From positions 200,754 through 264,753 of the forward strand of contig DBCO01000010.1 of assembly GCA_002293145.1 (NCBI GenBank): a DNA stretch of 64,000 bases, written 5' to 3'. The notes beneath the pieces were generated by a model, which was given only the letters and a program-made list of their open reading frames with translations, had not been told where the DNA came from and searched no databases. Shown in pieces: positions 1 through 8,496 of the stretch (its first letter is position 1; each line of letters starts with the position of its first letter). The DNA is from Akkermansiaceae bacterium UBA956 (GTDB lineage Bacteria > Verrucomicrobiota > Verrucomicrobiia > Verrucomicrobiales > Akkermansiaceae). The position numbers and the translations under genes are program-made.

Positions 1-317
1 CTCCTGCCTTCTTCTCAATTCTGAAATTTTGAAAATTCTGAAATTCTGTTTCAATTTGCCTCCATCACGACTAATTTCCCCATCCTCTGTGATCCAGGCT
101 AACTTAAAATTTTTGCAAGCCTGCCGCTTGACCACTAGTTTCAGTTGCACCCGTGGGAGGAGTCTAGTGAAAAGCAGCAGCAGGGCTTTCGCGGGCCGAA
201 GTGATATAAAAAAAACCACGCCCGGGATGTGGGGCGTGGTTTTGGGAAAATGTTTTTGCTGAGTGGTGTAGTCAATAATGATCTACAGGGCTTAGCTGGT
301 AGGCAGAGCAATGAGGA
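1..317. other. gene-free left edge
   Basis: I see no credible gene here. The open frame on the plus strand starting near 29 has no family signature. The only clear element is the hairpin terminator at 208-242 that serves the minus-strand RNA-binding protein gene. Confidence 0.6.
208..242 (-). terminator. rho-independent terminator of the RRM gene
   Basis: A perfect 11-bp inverted repeat (AAACCACGCCC at 213-223 and its complement at 232-242, loop of 8) is followed, on the minus strand, by eight T residues (208-215 on the plus strand are all A). It lies about 75 bases past the stop codon of the RNA-binding protein gene and points the right way for it. Confidence 0.85.
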
Positions 318-785
318 TTAACCCCAATCGCCACCACCACCGCCACGACGATCACCGCCGCCGCCTTTGTAGCCGCCACCGCCACGACGATCACCGCCGC
401 CGCCGCCGCCTTTATAGCCGCCGCCACCGCCGCCGCCTTTATAGCCGCCGCCGCCACCGCCAGCGCCTTTGTAGCCGCCGCCACCGCCGCCGCCTTTGTA
501 GCCACCGCCGCCGCCGCCGCCGCCACCACCGCCAGTGCGGGGTTCGCGAGCTTCAGCTGCATTGATGCGCAGGGCGCGACCTTGGTAGTCTTGGTCGTTG
601 AGTGCAGCAATCGCTGCATTTGCTCCGGCTACTTCAGCCATTGTTACAAACGCGAAGCCACGAGGGCGTCCTGTTTCACGATCCGTGACGATTTTCACAC
701 GTTCCACGGTGCCGTGGGGGCTGAAGAGGTCGGTAATTTCTTCCTCAGTGGCGGAGAAGGGCAGGTTGCCCACATAGATATCCAT
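318..785 (-). CDS. RRM-type RNA-binding protein with glycine-rich tail
   Basis: This 155-residue protein has one RNA recognition motif. RNP2 is IYVGNL at residues 3-8 and RNP1 is RGFAFVTM at residues 42-49, with the aromatic residues that stack on RNA bases. From about residue 84 the chain is almost pure glycine, broken by five YKG and two DRR blocks, as in cyanobacterial and plant glycine-rich RNA-binding proteins, where the tail aids RNA chaperoning and multimer formation. The tail is encoded by a GC-rich tandem repeat that could vary in length by slippage. The ATG at 785 begins directly with the RRM. The upstream region is about 220 bases long and free of genes. By family it is likely a cytoplasmic RNA chaperone, perhaps cold-responsive; its targets cannot be read from sequence. 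Confidence 0.93.
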   Translation of the reverse strand: MDIYVGNLPFSATEEEITDLFSPHGTVERVKIVTDRETGRPRGFAFVTMAEVAGANAAIAALNDQDYQGRALRINAAEAREPRTGGGGGGGGGGGYKGGGGGGGYKGAGGGGGGYKGGGGGGGYKGGGGGGDRRGGGGYKGGGGDRRGGGGGDWG

Positions 786-1021
786 AATAGTAACTTTAGT
801 AAAAAAACGCTGTTTTGATTAACACTCTCGAGGCCAACAGCGAGTAGACCCAAGGAGCGACTACAGCAGAACTGCCGTAGGACAATGTTCGCTTAGTTGG
901 TAATTTCGACTTTTGCAAGAAAAAAAACAAAATCGCAAAAATAAGCTGAGAATCCTGTCTCTAGCACATTTTCATCTTGTCAAATATAGGAAACGTATCA
1001 TAATGCGGATTCGTGCTGCCA

Positions 1022-2239
1022 ATGGCACGACTTTTCATCATGACATCGACGGCATCACTAGTTCACCACGCGCTGGAACATTTTTTCATTGAGACGCCTT
1101 CTTGGGGTTATACTGATACGGGTACGCGTTTCGGAAAATTTCATCAACCAGCGGCGGCGATTAATATGGGGGACAAGCTCGCTGATGCGGGACAGGTGCA
1201 TCGCCTGACAGGATGCTGCCCCAAGGTGGCAACGCATGTTCTGTGGGATTTCCCTGATCTCAGCAAAGCATCGGAGGTGGCAGCCTTGGCGGCGCAACAC
1301 GGGGTGCGCATCGGCTCGATCAATCCGAACGTTTTCCAAGATCAAGAATACAAGTTGGGCTCGGTGGCAAATCCTGATGAAAAAATCCGCGCGCGGGCAA
1401 CGAAGCACATTTGTGATTGCATCGATCTCGGCAAGGAACTGCATAGCCGCGCGGTATCACTGTGGTTCGCCGATGGCACAAACTATCCAGGTCAGGATTC
1501 GATCCGCGCCCGCAAGCATCGCTTTGAGTATGCCCTCCGCGAGGCTCACGATCGCCTAGACAATGACCAAGTGCTCTTGGTGGAGTATAAACCCTTCGAG
1601 CCGGCCTTTTATCAAACGGATTTGGCGGATTGGGGCATGGCATACATGATGTCGAAAATCGCCGGTCCCCGCGCGAAGGTTCTGGTTGACACGGGGCACC
1701 ACTATCTTTCACAAAACATTGAGCAAATCGTCGCTTGGCTACTCGATGAAAACATGCTTGGCGGGTTCCACTTCAATGATCGCCGTTACGCCGATGACGA
1801 CCTCACGCTCGGCTCCATCGATCCGTATCAAATTTTCCGCATTTTCCACGAAATTCATTTCTATGCCTGGGAGCGCGGCGGGGTGTATCCGCAGATCGAA
1901 TACATGATCGATCAGTCGCACAATCTCAAGCCGAAGATCGAGGCGATGATCCAGACGGTCACGACCGCGCAGGAACTTTACGCGAAGGCGGCATTGGTCG
2001 ATCACGAAGCGATGGTGAAACATCAAGCCGCAGGGCGGATCATCGATGCGGAACTGTGCTTGAAGAAAGCTTTCAATACCGATGTGACCGCAGCCATCGC
2101 CGCATGGCGCACCTCGCATGAGCTTCCCGTTGATCCGCTTGAGGCGCATCGCGCCAGTGGCTACGAGGCAAAGGTTGCGGCGGAACGCAGCCAACGCCGC
2201 ATTGATCTTGTCATGAGCACGGGATCGAGCTATGCATAA
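1022..2239 (+). CDS. rhaI: sugar isomerase, L-rhamnose isomerase (Pseudomonas stutzeri type)
   Basis: A TIM-barrel aldose-ketose isomerase of about 405 residues. The order of blocks matches the P. stutzeri L-rhamnose isomerase family: FFIETPSWG, then FADGTNYPGQ, VEYKPFEPAFY, VDTGHHY and GGFHFNDRRYADDDL. Counting from the ATG at 1022, Glu188, Asp223 and His250 fall where the family binds its divalent metal. A GTG at 1013 and an ATG at 1040 are alternative starts; none has a good ribosome-binding site. The next gene starts 8-11 bases downstream, so this is the first gene of a sugar uptake operon. By family it converts L-rhamnose to L-rhamnulose, but these enzymes are promiscuous (D-allose, other deoxyhexoses), so the substrate is inferred. 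No rhamnulose kinase or aldolase gene is present in the window. Confidence 0.88.
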   Translation: MARLFIMTSTASLVHHALEHFFIETPSWGYTDTGTRFGKFHQPAAAINMGDKLADAGQVHRLTGCCPKVATHVLWDFPDLSKASEVAALAAQHGVRIGSINPNVFQDQEYKLGSVANPDEKIRARATKHICDCIDLGKELHSRAVSLWFADGTNYPGQDSIRARKHRFEYALREAHDRLDNDQVLLVEYKPFEPAFYQTDLADWGMAYMMSKIAGPRAKVLVDTGHHYLSQNIEQIVAWLLDENMLGGFHFNDRRYADDDLTLGSIDPYQIFRIFHEIHFYAWERGGVYPQIEYMIDQSHNLKPKIEAMIQTVTTAQELYAKAALVDHEAMVKHQAAGRIIDAELCLKKAFNTDVTAAIAAWRTSHELPVDPLEAHRASGYEAKVAAERSQRRIDLVMSTGSSYA

Positions 2240-2250
2240 ATGTCAACGTG

Positions 2251-3780
2251 ATGAGTGAGGTGGAGAAGCTGTTAGAACTTTCGGGAATCAAAAAATCCTT
2301 TGGTGCGGTGCGCGCGCTGAAGGGCGTTTCCTTTGAGTTGAAAGCGGGTGAAGTTCACGCATTGCTCGGCGAAAATGGCGCGGGTAAGTCCACCTTGATT
2401 AAGGTCATCACCGGAGCGCATGCACCGGATTCGGGTGCCTTGACGTTAGCAGGGCAAGTAGTTGCGGCGCTGACTCCGGCCAAAGCGCAGGAATGGGGCA
2501 TCGCCTGCATTTACCAACAGCCCGCGTTGTTTCCTGATCTGAGCGTTGCCGAAAACATCGGTATACGATTGAAAAAATCGGTGGCGTTGGCTAAGGTCGA
2601 TTGGAATAAGCAGCGAGAAGTCGCAGCGAAACTGCTAGAGCGGATCGGCGCCGAAATTTCACCAGATGCCGAGGTGGCAAGCCTCTCGATGCCGGAGCAG
2701 CAGTTGGTGGAAATCGCCTGCGCATTGGGCTCCGGAGCACGCATCGTGATCATGGATGAGCCGACGGCCTCGCTGACGCAAAAGGAGCAGCATTTGCTTT
2801 ATGCGGTGGTGCGCGATTTGCGTGATTCTGGCGTGGGCGTGGTCTACATTTCGCATCGCTTGGAAGAAATTTTCGCTTTGGCGGACCGTGTGACTGTTTT
2901 GCGCGATGGCGAAAGCGTAGGCACTCATCCCGTGGGCAGCTTGACGCAAGCGCAGATGATTCAATTGATGGTCGGCCGTGAGGTGAGTGCCATTTATCCA
3001 CCAGCCGAAAGCGCACCGGGCGAGGTGGTTTTGGAAATGCAGAACGTGAGTTGTGCCGCGAGCGGCATCGCCGATGTATCGCTCACGGTGCGGTCGGGAG
3101 AAATTGTTGGCATGGCAGGTCTCGTCGGCGCTGGGCGCACGGAGTTGGCGCGTATTTTGTTTGGTATTACTCCGGCGAGCAGTGGCAGCATTCGTTTGGA
3201 GGGGAAAACGATCAGCATTGGCAATCCCCAGGAAGCGATCGCCCAGGGCATCGCTTATGTGCCCGAAGATCGGCGCAAGCATGGCGTGATTCTTGATCTA
3301 CCCATCGCGCACAACATCACGATGGCGATTCATCGGCGCATTTTTCCTCGACATTTTTTGCGCAAGCATGCGGAGCAAAGCTTGGCCGTGCAGATGATTT
3401 ACGATTTAGGGATCAAGGCCTTCGGTCCCGAGGCTCCGGGTGGTTCCTTGAGCGGGGGAAACCAGCAAAAAGTCAGCGTAGCTCGATGGCTGGCGACGGA
3501 ACCGCGATTGTTGATTTTGGATGAGCCGACGCAGGGCGTGGATGTGGGAGCGAAGAGTGAAATTCATAAAATCATTCGCCGCCTCGCCAAAGAAGGTCTG
3601 GCAGTGTTGATGATTTCCAGTGATCTGCCAGAAGTGCTCGGCATGAGTGATCGAGTAGCGGTGATGCGTGGCGGACGACTCGTGGCGATGGTAGATGGCG
3701 ACAAAGCTGATGCTACCAGCATCATGGCTGCGGCATTGGGACACAGCGAAAATGACAAGAGTCAGGAGGTAGCACGATGA
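2251..3780 (+). CDS. rhaT: sugar ABC transporter ATP-binding protein (RbsA/RhaT type)
   Basis: A double ABC ATPase of 509 residues, the usual size for the ribose/rhamnose importer class (CUT2). The first domain has Walker A GENGAGKST at residues 40-48, a degenerate signature (LSMPEQQ) and Walker B IVIMDEPTASL. The second has the reduced P-loop typical of RbsA/MglA second domains (GLVGAGRTE), then LSGGNQQK and LLILDEPTQGVDVG. A GTG three bases upstream (2248) could also start it. It overlaps the following permease gene by four bases (ATGA), which implies translational coupling. It powers import by the two permeases that follow. Rhamnose as substrate is inferred from the adjacent isomerase. Confidence 0.93.
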   Translation: MSEVEKLLELSGIKKSFGAVRALKGVSFELKAGEVHALLGENGAGKSTLIKVITGAHAPDSGALTLAGQVVAALTPAKAQEWGIACIYQQPALFPDLSVAENIGIRLKKSVALAKVDWNKQREVAAKLLERIGAEISPDAEVASLSMPEQQLVEIACALGSGARIVIMDEPTASLTQKEQHLLYAVVRDLRDSGVGVVYISHRLEEIFALADRVTVLRDGESVGTHPVGSLTQAQMIQLMVGREVSAIYPPAESAPGEVVLEMQNVSCAASGIADVSLTVRSGEIVGMAGLVGAGRTELARILFGITPASSGSIRLEGKTISIGNPQEAIAQGIAYVPEDRRKHGVILDLPIAHNITMAIHRRIFPRHFLRKHAEQSLAVQMIYDLGIKAFGPEAPGGSLSGGNQQKVSVARWLATEPRLLILDEPTQGVDVGAKSEIHKIIRRLAKEGLAVLMISSDLPEVLGMSDRVAVMRGGRLVAMVDGDKADATSIMAAALGHSENDKSQEVAR

Positions 3781-4712
3781 AGAAGTATTCCCGAGAATGG
3801 AGTGTGGCTGCGGCCTTTGGATTGCTGATGTTGTCGTTGTTGATTGTGGCACCGCACTTTTTCCATTGGCAGCCCTTGCTTTCGCGGGTGACCTCTCAGA
3901 TGCCCGCCATGGTCGTGGCGCTGGGTGTGGCGCTGGTGATCATTTCACGGCAAATCGATATCTCGATCGGCGCGCAATTCAGTATGTGTGCGGTAATCGC
4001 CGGGCTCGTTGCGGCATCGGGCTTGCCCCTGGGAGTTGCGATTCTCGCTGCCATTGCCTGCGGAGCCTTGATGGGAGCCTTGAATGGCTTGCTAGTCGCC
4101 TATTTGGGCTTGCCGAGCATCGTGGTGACCTTGGCGACGATGGTGACTTGGCAAGAGGCACTGCGTTTGTGGCAACAAGGTCGTTTGTTGAATTTGCCTG
4201 AGGGCATTCAGTGGTTTGGACAAAGCCAAGCGCAGGGGCAGGCCATCGTGATCGGTGCTACGGCGCTGTTACTCATTTTGTTGTCCTGGCTGATGAAGAA
4301 CATCGCGGCAGGGCGTGCGATTTATGCTGTCGGCAGTGATGCCGAGGCCGCTCGCCTGGCGGGCATCAATCCGCAACGCACGACCTTTGGCGTGTTTGTT
4401 AGCATGGGAGTCTTGGCGGCACTGGCTGCGGTGATGAACTTGGTGCAATCGCCACAGATTCAGCCGAGCTGTGGTGATGGCATGGAGCTCAAGGCGATTG
4501 CCGCGGCGGTGGTCGGTGGGATCGCGATCCGCGGTGGCCGAGGAACTCTCTGGGGCGTATTGCCGGGCTTACTTTTGCTCGCCAATGTCAACCCTGCTCT
4601 CACGCATTTTCATCAGCCGCCTTATTGGGAAAAAGCAATTCAGGGCTTGGTAATCATCTTGGCCGTGGTGGCGGATGGTTGGAATCAGAAAAAACAATCG
4701 AAAAACGGGTAA
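3777..4712 (+). CDS. rhaP: sugar ABC transporter permease (RhaP-like)
   Basis: A hydrophobic inner-membrane protein of 311 residues with about eight to ten predicted membrane segments, of the RbsC/BPD_transp_2 family. The family segment RQIDISIGAQFSMCA lies near residue 58, and the conserved glycine-rich stretch AAAVVGGIAIRGGRGT, the coupling-helix region, is near residue 240. It overlaps the ATPase gene by four bases. With the next gene it should form a heterodimeric channel, as in the Rhizobium rhamnose transporter, which also has two different permeases. The gene ends at 4712, just before the start of the second permease gene. Confidence 0.92.
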   Translation: MKKYSREWSVAAAFGLLMLSLLIVAPHFFHWQPLLSRVTSQMPAMVVALGVALVIISRQIDISIGAQFSMCAVIAGLVAASGLPLGVAILAAIACGALMGALNGLLVAYLGLPSIVVTLATMVTWQEALRLWQQGRLLNLPEGIQWFGQSQAQGQAIVIGATALLLILLSWLMKNIAAGRAIYAVGSDAEAARLAGINPQRTTFGVFVSMGVLAALAAVMNLVQSPQIQPSCGDGMELKAIAAAVVGGIAIRGGRGTLWGVLPGLLLLANVNPALTHFHQPPYWEKAIQGLVIILAVVADGWNQKKQSKNG

Positions 4713-4719
4713 ATTTACG

Positions 4720-5775
4720 ATGTCGCAATCAACGAATCAACCGAAATGGACCGCCTTGCTCGCCAAGCATGAGACCGTGCTCTTGGCGGTCATTTTAGTC
4801 GAAATTTTGCTGTTCCAGAATCTTGGCAGAAATTTCCTCGCAGAAAGCAATGTCTCGAACATCTTCCGGCATTCTGTCGAAATCGGACTGCTTGCACTGG
4901 TGATGACTCCGGTGATCTTAACGGGAGGCATCGATCTCTCGTTAGGTTCGATGATGGGACTGTGTGCCGTGGTCTTTGGCTTGTTGGTGAAGCAATTTGA
5001 TGTGTCGCCATGGCTCGCTGCAGTGGCGGCGATTTCGTTAGGTGCATTTGGAGGCATGGGAAATGCGTTTTTGATCACGCGGATGAATTTGCCGCCGCTG
5101 ATCGTCACGCTGGGCACTTTTTCGCTTTTTCGCGGGTTGGCCGAAGCCTTGACCAAGGGCTCCGAAGCGTATTCGGGATTTCCGCAGGGGTTTTTGAATC
5201 TCGGCAACGCAAATGTGCTCGGCCTTCCCGCGCAGTTGTGGGTGTTTTTCTTCATCACTTTGCTTGTCTGGGTGCTGGTGCACCGCACGGTGTGGGGGCG
5301 CTCACTGCAAGCCATCGGTTTTGCGCCGCAGGGCGCGCGTTATGCAGGGATTTCCGTCGGGCGCAATACGGGCATGGCCTATGTTTTGGCAGGAGCCATC
5401 GCAGGATTGGCTGCGGTGATTCTCGTGGCACGCCTCGGTGAAGCTCGCGCGAACATCGGCATCGGCTACGAATTGCTGGCCATCACCGCTGTGGTTCTCG
5501 GCGGTACGAGTATTTTCGGCGGATCAGGCAGCATCTCAGGCACCTTGCTCGGCTATGTAGCGATCGCCATTCTTAACAACGGGTTGAGCCGTATCACCGC
5601 GCATCAAATTTTCGACCAACCGGTATCCAGCGTTGCCCGCGAGCTTTCTGGCATGCTCACGGGTCTGCTCCTTTTGCTCGCACTGGCTGCCGGAGTGTTG
5701 CTAAAATCACTTGCCACACGCCGCGCTCGACGCCAATCTCTGATCACGACCACAAATCCAACTCCATCAACCTGA
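4720..5775 (+). CDS. rhaQ: sugar ABC transporter permease (RhaQ-like)
   Basis: The second RbsC-family permease, 351 residues from the ATG at 4720. An in-frame ATG at 4675 would overlap the previous gene and add fifteen polar residues, so the later start is preferred. Family marks include GGIDLSLGSMMG in the third membrane segment and AVVLGGTSIFGGSG near the C-terminus. The stop codon at 5773-5775 is followed directly by the ATG of the binding-protein gene. It is diverged from the first permease, which fits a heterodimeric importer rather than a recent duplication. Confidence 0.92.
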   Translation: MSQSTNQPKWTALLAKHETVLLAVILVEILLFQNLGRNFLAESNVSNIFRHSVEIGLLALVMTPVILTGGIDLSLGSMMGLCAVVFGLLVKQFDVSPWLAAVAAISLGAFGGMGNAFLITRMNLPPLIVTLGTFSLFRGLAEALTKGSEAYSGFPQGFLNLGNANVLGLPAQLWVFFFITLLVWVLVHRTVWGRSLQAIGFAPQGARYAGISVGRNTGMAYVLAGAIAGLAAVILVARLGEARANIGIGYELLAITAVVLGGTSIFGGSGSISGTLLGYVAIAILNNGLSRITAHQIFDQPVSSVARELSGMLTGLLLLLALAAGVLLKSLATRRARRQSLITTTNPTPST

Positions 5776-6780
5776 ATGAAAACCATCCCACGCGTTCTTC
5801 CTCTCTTCCTCACCTGTATCGCCGCCGTTTCCATGGTCGGCTGCAAATCGCAAACCTCTTCGGGTGGCGGTGAAAAACTCACCATCGGCCTACTTCCTAA
5901 GAGCAAAGGTAATCAGTATTTTGTCACCTGCGAAAAAGGCGCTCGCCTCGCCGCAGCGGATCTTGGCGCCGAGCTGTTGTTCGATGGTCCAACCAATACT
6001 GATCCTGCCAAGCAAAATGAAATCGTAGAGAACTGGATCTCGCTCGGTGTGGACGTAATCGCTGCCGCCTGCGAAAATAAGGACGGCATTTCCACTGCAT
6101 TGAAAAAAGCCCAACAAGCTGGAATTAAAGTCGTCACCTACGATGCCGACGCGCAGCCTGATGCTCGTTCGTTTTTCGTCAACCAAGCCACGGAACAAGG
6201 CATCGGCGATCAATTGATGGACACCGCTGCAGCACTCACAGGGGGTGAAGGGGAGTTTGCGATCATCACCGCTACCTTGACTGCCGCTAATACCAACGAG
6301 TGGATCAAATACATCAAAGAGCGTCAGGCGGCGAAGTATCCGAACATGAAATTGGTCGAAGTGAAGCCCTGCGATGACCAAAAAGACAAAGCTCAGCAAG
6401 AAACTACGAACTTGCTCAGCGCCTACCCGAACTTGAAAGCCGTCATCGCCGTCTGCTCACCAGGCGTTCCCGGAGCCGCAGAAGCCGTAAAACAAGCGGG
6501 CAAAGCAGGTCAAGTCAAAGTTCTCGGTCTAGGTCTCCCGAGCGAAAACAAAGCTTACGTCAAAGAAGGTGTCACCCAAGCTGTGGTGCTCTGGAAAGTT
6601 GAAGACCTTGGTTATCTCACTGTGCAAGTGGCCGCAGCGGTCGCGCAAGGGAAACTGCAAGCGGGTGCAACCGAATTCGATGCCGGTAAACTCGGCAAGC
6701 TCGAGATCCAAGGCGACAACGTATTGCTCGGCAAACCCTTCGTTTTCACCAAAGAAAACATCGATCAGTTCGATTTCTGA
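5776..6780 (+). CDS. rhaS: sugar ABC transporter substrate-binding lipoprotein (RhaS-like)
   Basis: A periplasmic-binding-protein type 1 fold of 334 residues. It starts with a lipoprotein signal whose acceptor is Cys23 (SMVGC), so the mature protein is membrane tethered. LTIGLLPKSKGNQYF begins the first Rossmann-like lobe, and VIAVCSPGVPGAAEAVKQAG lies in the second. Rhamnose and autoinducer-2 (LsrB) binding proteins share this architecture; the isomerase at the head of the operon favours rhamnose or a related deoxyhexose. It is the last gene of the operon and is followed within about 25 bases by a hairpin terminator. Confidence 0.92.
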   Translation: MKTIPRVLPLFLTCIAAVSMVGCKSQTSSGGGEKLTIGLLPKSKGNQYFVTCEKGARLAAADLGAELLFDGPTNTDPAKQNEIVENWISLGVDVIAAACENKDGISTALKKAQQAGIKVVTYDADAQPDARSFFVNQATEQGIGDQLMDTAAALTGGEGEFAIITATLTAANTNEWIKYIKERQAAKYPNMKLVEVKPCDDQKDKAQQETTNLLSAYPNLKAVIAVCSPGVPGAAEAVKQAGKAGQVKVLGLGLPSENKAYVKEGVTQAVVLWKVEDLGYLTVQVAAAVAQGKLQAGATEFDAGKLGKLEIQGDNVLLGKPFVFTKENIDQFDF

Positions 6781-6803
6781 TCATCGCAGCAAAAAACAAA
6801 AAA

Positions 6804-6850
6804 GAGGGCGGCGCATCCTTGTGATACTCGATCGATCCGCCGCCCCTTTT
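6804..6850 (+). terminator. rho-independent terminator of the sugar operon
   Basis: GGGCGGCG at 6806-6813 pairs with CGCCGCCC at 6838-6845, and a short ATC/GAT extension follows after one mismatch. The stem is followed by C and four T residues (6847-6850). It sits about 25 bases beyond the stop of the binding-protein gene. Confidence 0.75.
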
Positions 6851-7056
6851 GGTGTACGCCAAGGAAACCCAAAACCAACGGCGACACTTAGGGTATAGCG
6901 GATGTCGTGCCAAATTTTTGGAACTGTTGGTGTATGAATTATTTTTCATGCAATGATGGCAGTGCATCATGCAAGTAATTCCGGTTAACGCTGTTTTCGA
7001 TGATTGACAAGCCATCTTCGGTGCTCTATGTTCACTCCGAGATTGGATTTGTAAGA

Positions 7057-8418
7057 ATGATTTTTAAAAGTTTGTGCAGGCACGCAGGAATCGGTGCCAA
7101 CTCCTACCTGATCGATACAGGAAAAGCAAAAATCGTATTGGATTCGGGCATGCACCCGAAGCACGAGGGCGAGGAGGCGACGCCGCATTTTGAATACGTA
7201 GAAGACGGCAGTGTGGATGCCGCCGTGCTCACCCATGCTCACCTTGATCACACAGGAACCGTGCCTTTGTTGCTGCGCCGTCACCCGCGTGCGCCGATTT
7301 ACATGACGCCTGCTACTGCCGATCTAGCGAAGGCCATGCTTCATAACTCGGTCAACGTAATGAGCAGCAAGCGCATCGAACTCGGCATCACCGAGTATCC
7401 ATTTTTCACCCACGAGGAATTAGAGGAGTTGGAGCCACGATTTGAACAACGTGGCTACGAGCGCCAGTTTGATATGGACGAAGCCGGCACCGTGCGCGGC
7501 ACTTTTCACGATGCTGGACACATTCTTGGCTCCGTGGGCATCACCATGGAAGCAGAAGGAAAAAAAATTCTCTACACCGGCGACCTAAACTTTTCGGGTC
7601 ACACCTTGCTCAAGGGTGCCGTCATGCCGAAGGATCCTGTCGATGCGCTGATCATCGAGACCACCCGCGGCGCGCAAGAACGCCGTGCTGACTATTCTCG
7701 TGAGGCCGAGGAAGCAAAGCTTGCCGAAATGATGGCTGCCGTGATCGACCGTCGCGGTTCCATCCTCGTCCCCGTTTTTGCCATCGGCAAGACCCAAGAG
7801 CTGCTGACTATGATTCACCAGTTCAAGAAAAAGAAACTCATTCCGCGCAAAACCCCCGTTTACATCGGTGGACTCAGCACCAAGATGACGATGATCTACG
7901 ATCGACACATCAAAGGCTCGCGGCGTAATTTCCCCGACTTTGAGATCCTTGAAGACATGCACCTCGAGATCGGCAATCGCAAACGCCGCGGACCGATCCC
8001 GCTCAATCCGGGCTGCATCTACGCTCTCTCGAGCGGCATGATGTCCGAAAATACCGTCTCTAACACCTTCGCCGCGCAAGGGTTTATGGAAAATCGCAAA
8101 AACGCGATCTACTTCGTCGGCTACACCGATTCTGCCACGCCAGGTGCCCGCATCAAAGGAGCAAGCCGTGGAGATTTGATCAAGCTCGATGATCGACTCC
8201 CCGCGGTGCCGTTGCTGTGCGATGTCGAAAATTTCGATTTTTCCGGTCATGCCACTCGCGAGGAATTGCTCGACTACATCCTCGCGGTAAAACCGAAGAA
8301 AACTTTCTTGGTCCACGGTGATGACGATGCCGTTGCTTGGTTCGCCGCGCAGCTCAAAGAAAAACTTCCTAGCACCGAGGCCATCGTGCCCGAGCCTGGG
8401 AGAAATTACCAACTCTAG
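7057..8418 (+). CDS. MBL-fold / beta-CASP RNA-processing exonuclease-like protein
   Basis: A metallo-beta-lactamase fold protein of 453 residues from the ATG at 7057; an upstream in-frame ATG at 7000 would add 19 residues without resemblance to the family. The zinc signature HAHLDH is at residues 60-65. Further family marks are DAGHILGS, YTGDLNFSG, the beta-CASP region with LSSGMMSEN and VGYTDSATPGARI, and FLVHGDDDA near the C-terminus. This is the CPSF73/Ysh1-like arrangement (MBL plus beta-CASP plus RMMBL) found in bacterial and archaeal RNases, not the RNase J subfamily. It probably acts as a zinc-dependent ribonuclease in the cytoplasm. It stands alone, with 276 bases before it and menB after it. 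Confidence 0.9.
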   Translation: MIFKSLCRHAGIGANSYLIDTGKAKIVLDSGMHPKHEGEEATPHFEYVEDGSVDAAVLTHAHLDHTGTVPLLLRRHPRAPIYMTPATADLAKAMLHNSVNVMSSKRIELGITEYPFFTHEELEELEPRFEQRGYERQFDMDEAGTVRGTFHDAGHILGSVGITMEAEGKKILYTGDLNFSGHTLLKGAVMPKDPVDALIIETTRGAQERRADYSREAEEAKLAEMMAAVIDRRGSILVPVFAIGKTQELLTMIHQFKKKKLIPRKTPVYIGGLSTKMTMIYDRHIKGSRRNFPDFEILEDMHLEIGNRKRRGPIPLNPGCIYALSSGMMSENTVSNTFAAQGFMENRKNAIYFVGYTDSATPGARIKGASRGDLIKLDDRLPAVPLLCDVENFDFSGHATREELLDYILAVKPKKTFLVHGDDDAVAWFAAQLKEKLPSTEAIVPEPGRNYQL

Positions 8419-8496
8419 AGCGCAGGGAGCGTTGCGTTGTTCTTGCATGAAAGTGCAGTTGCCAAAAGACCGCACATCGTACACATTGCCCTCGCC

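Noticed and set aside
320..540. Tandem repeats resembling a CRISPR or satellite array
   Set aside because: Units are short in-frame triplets of a coding region, without spacers.
272..619. Alanine-rich and arginine/histidine-rich frames over the glycine repeat
   Set aside because: By-products of the GC-rich triplet array that codes the RRM protein tail.
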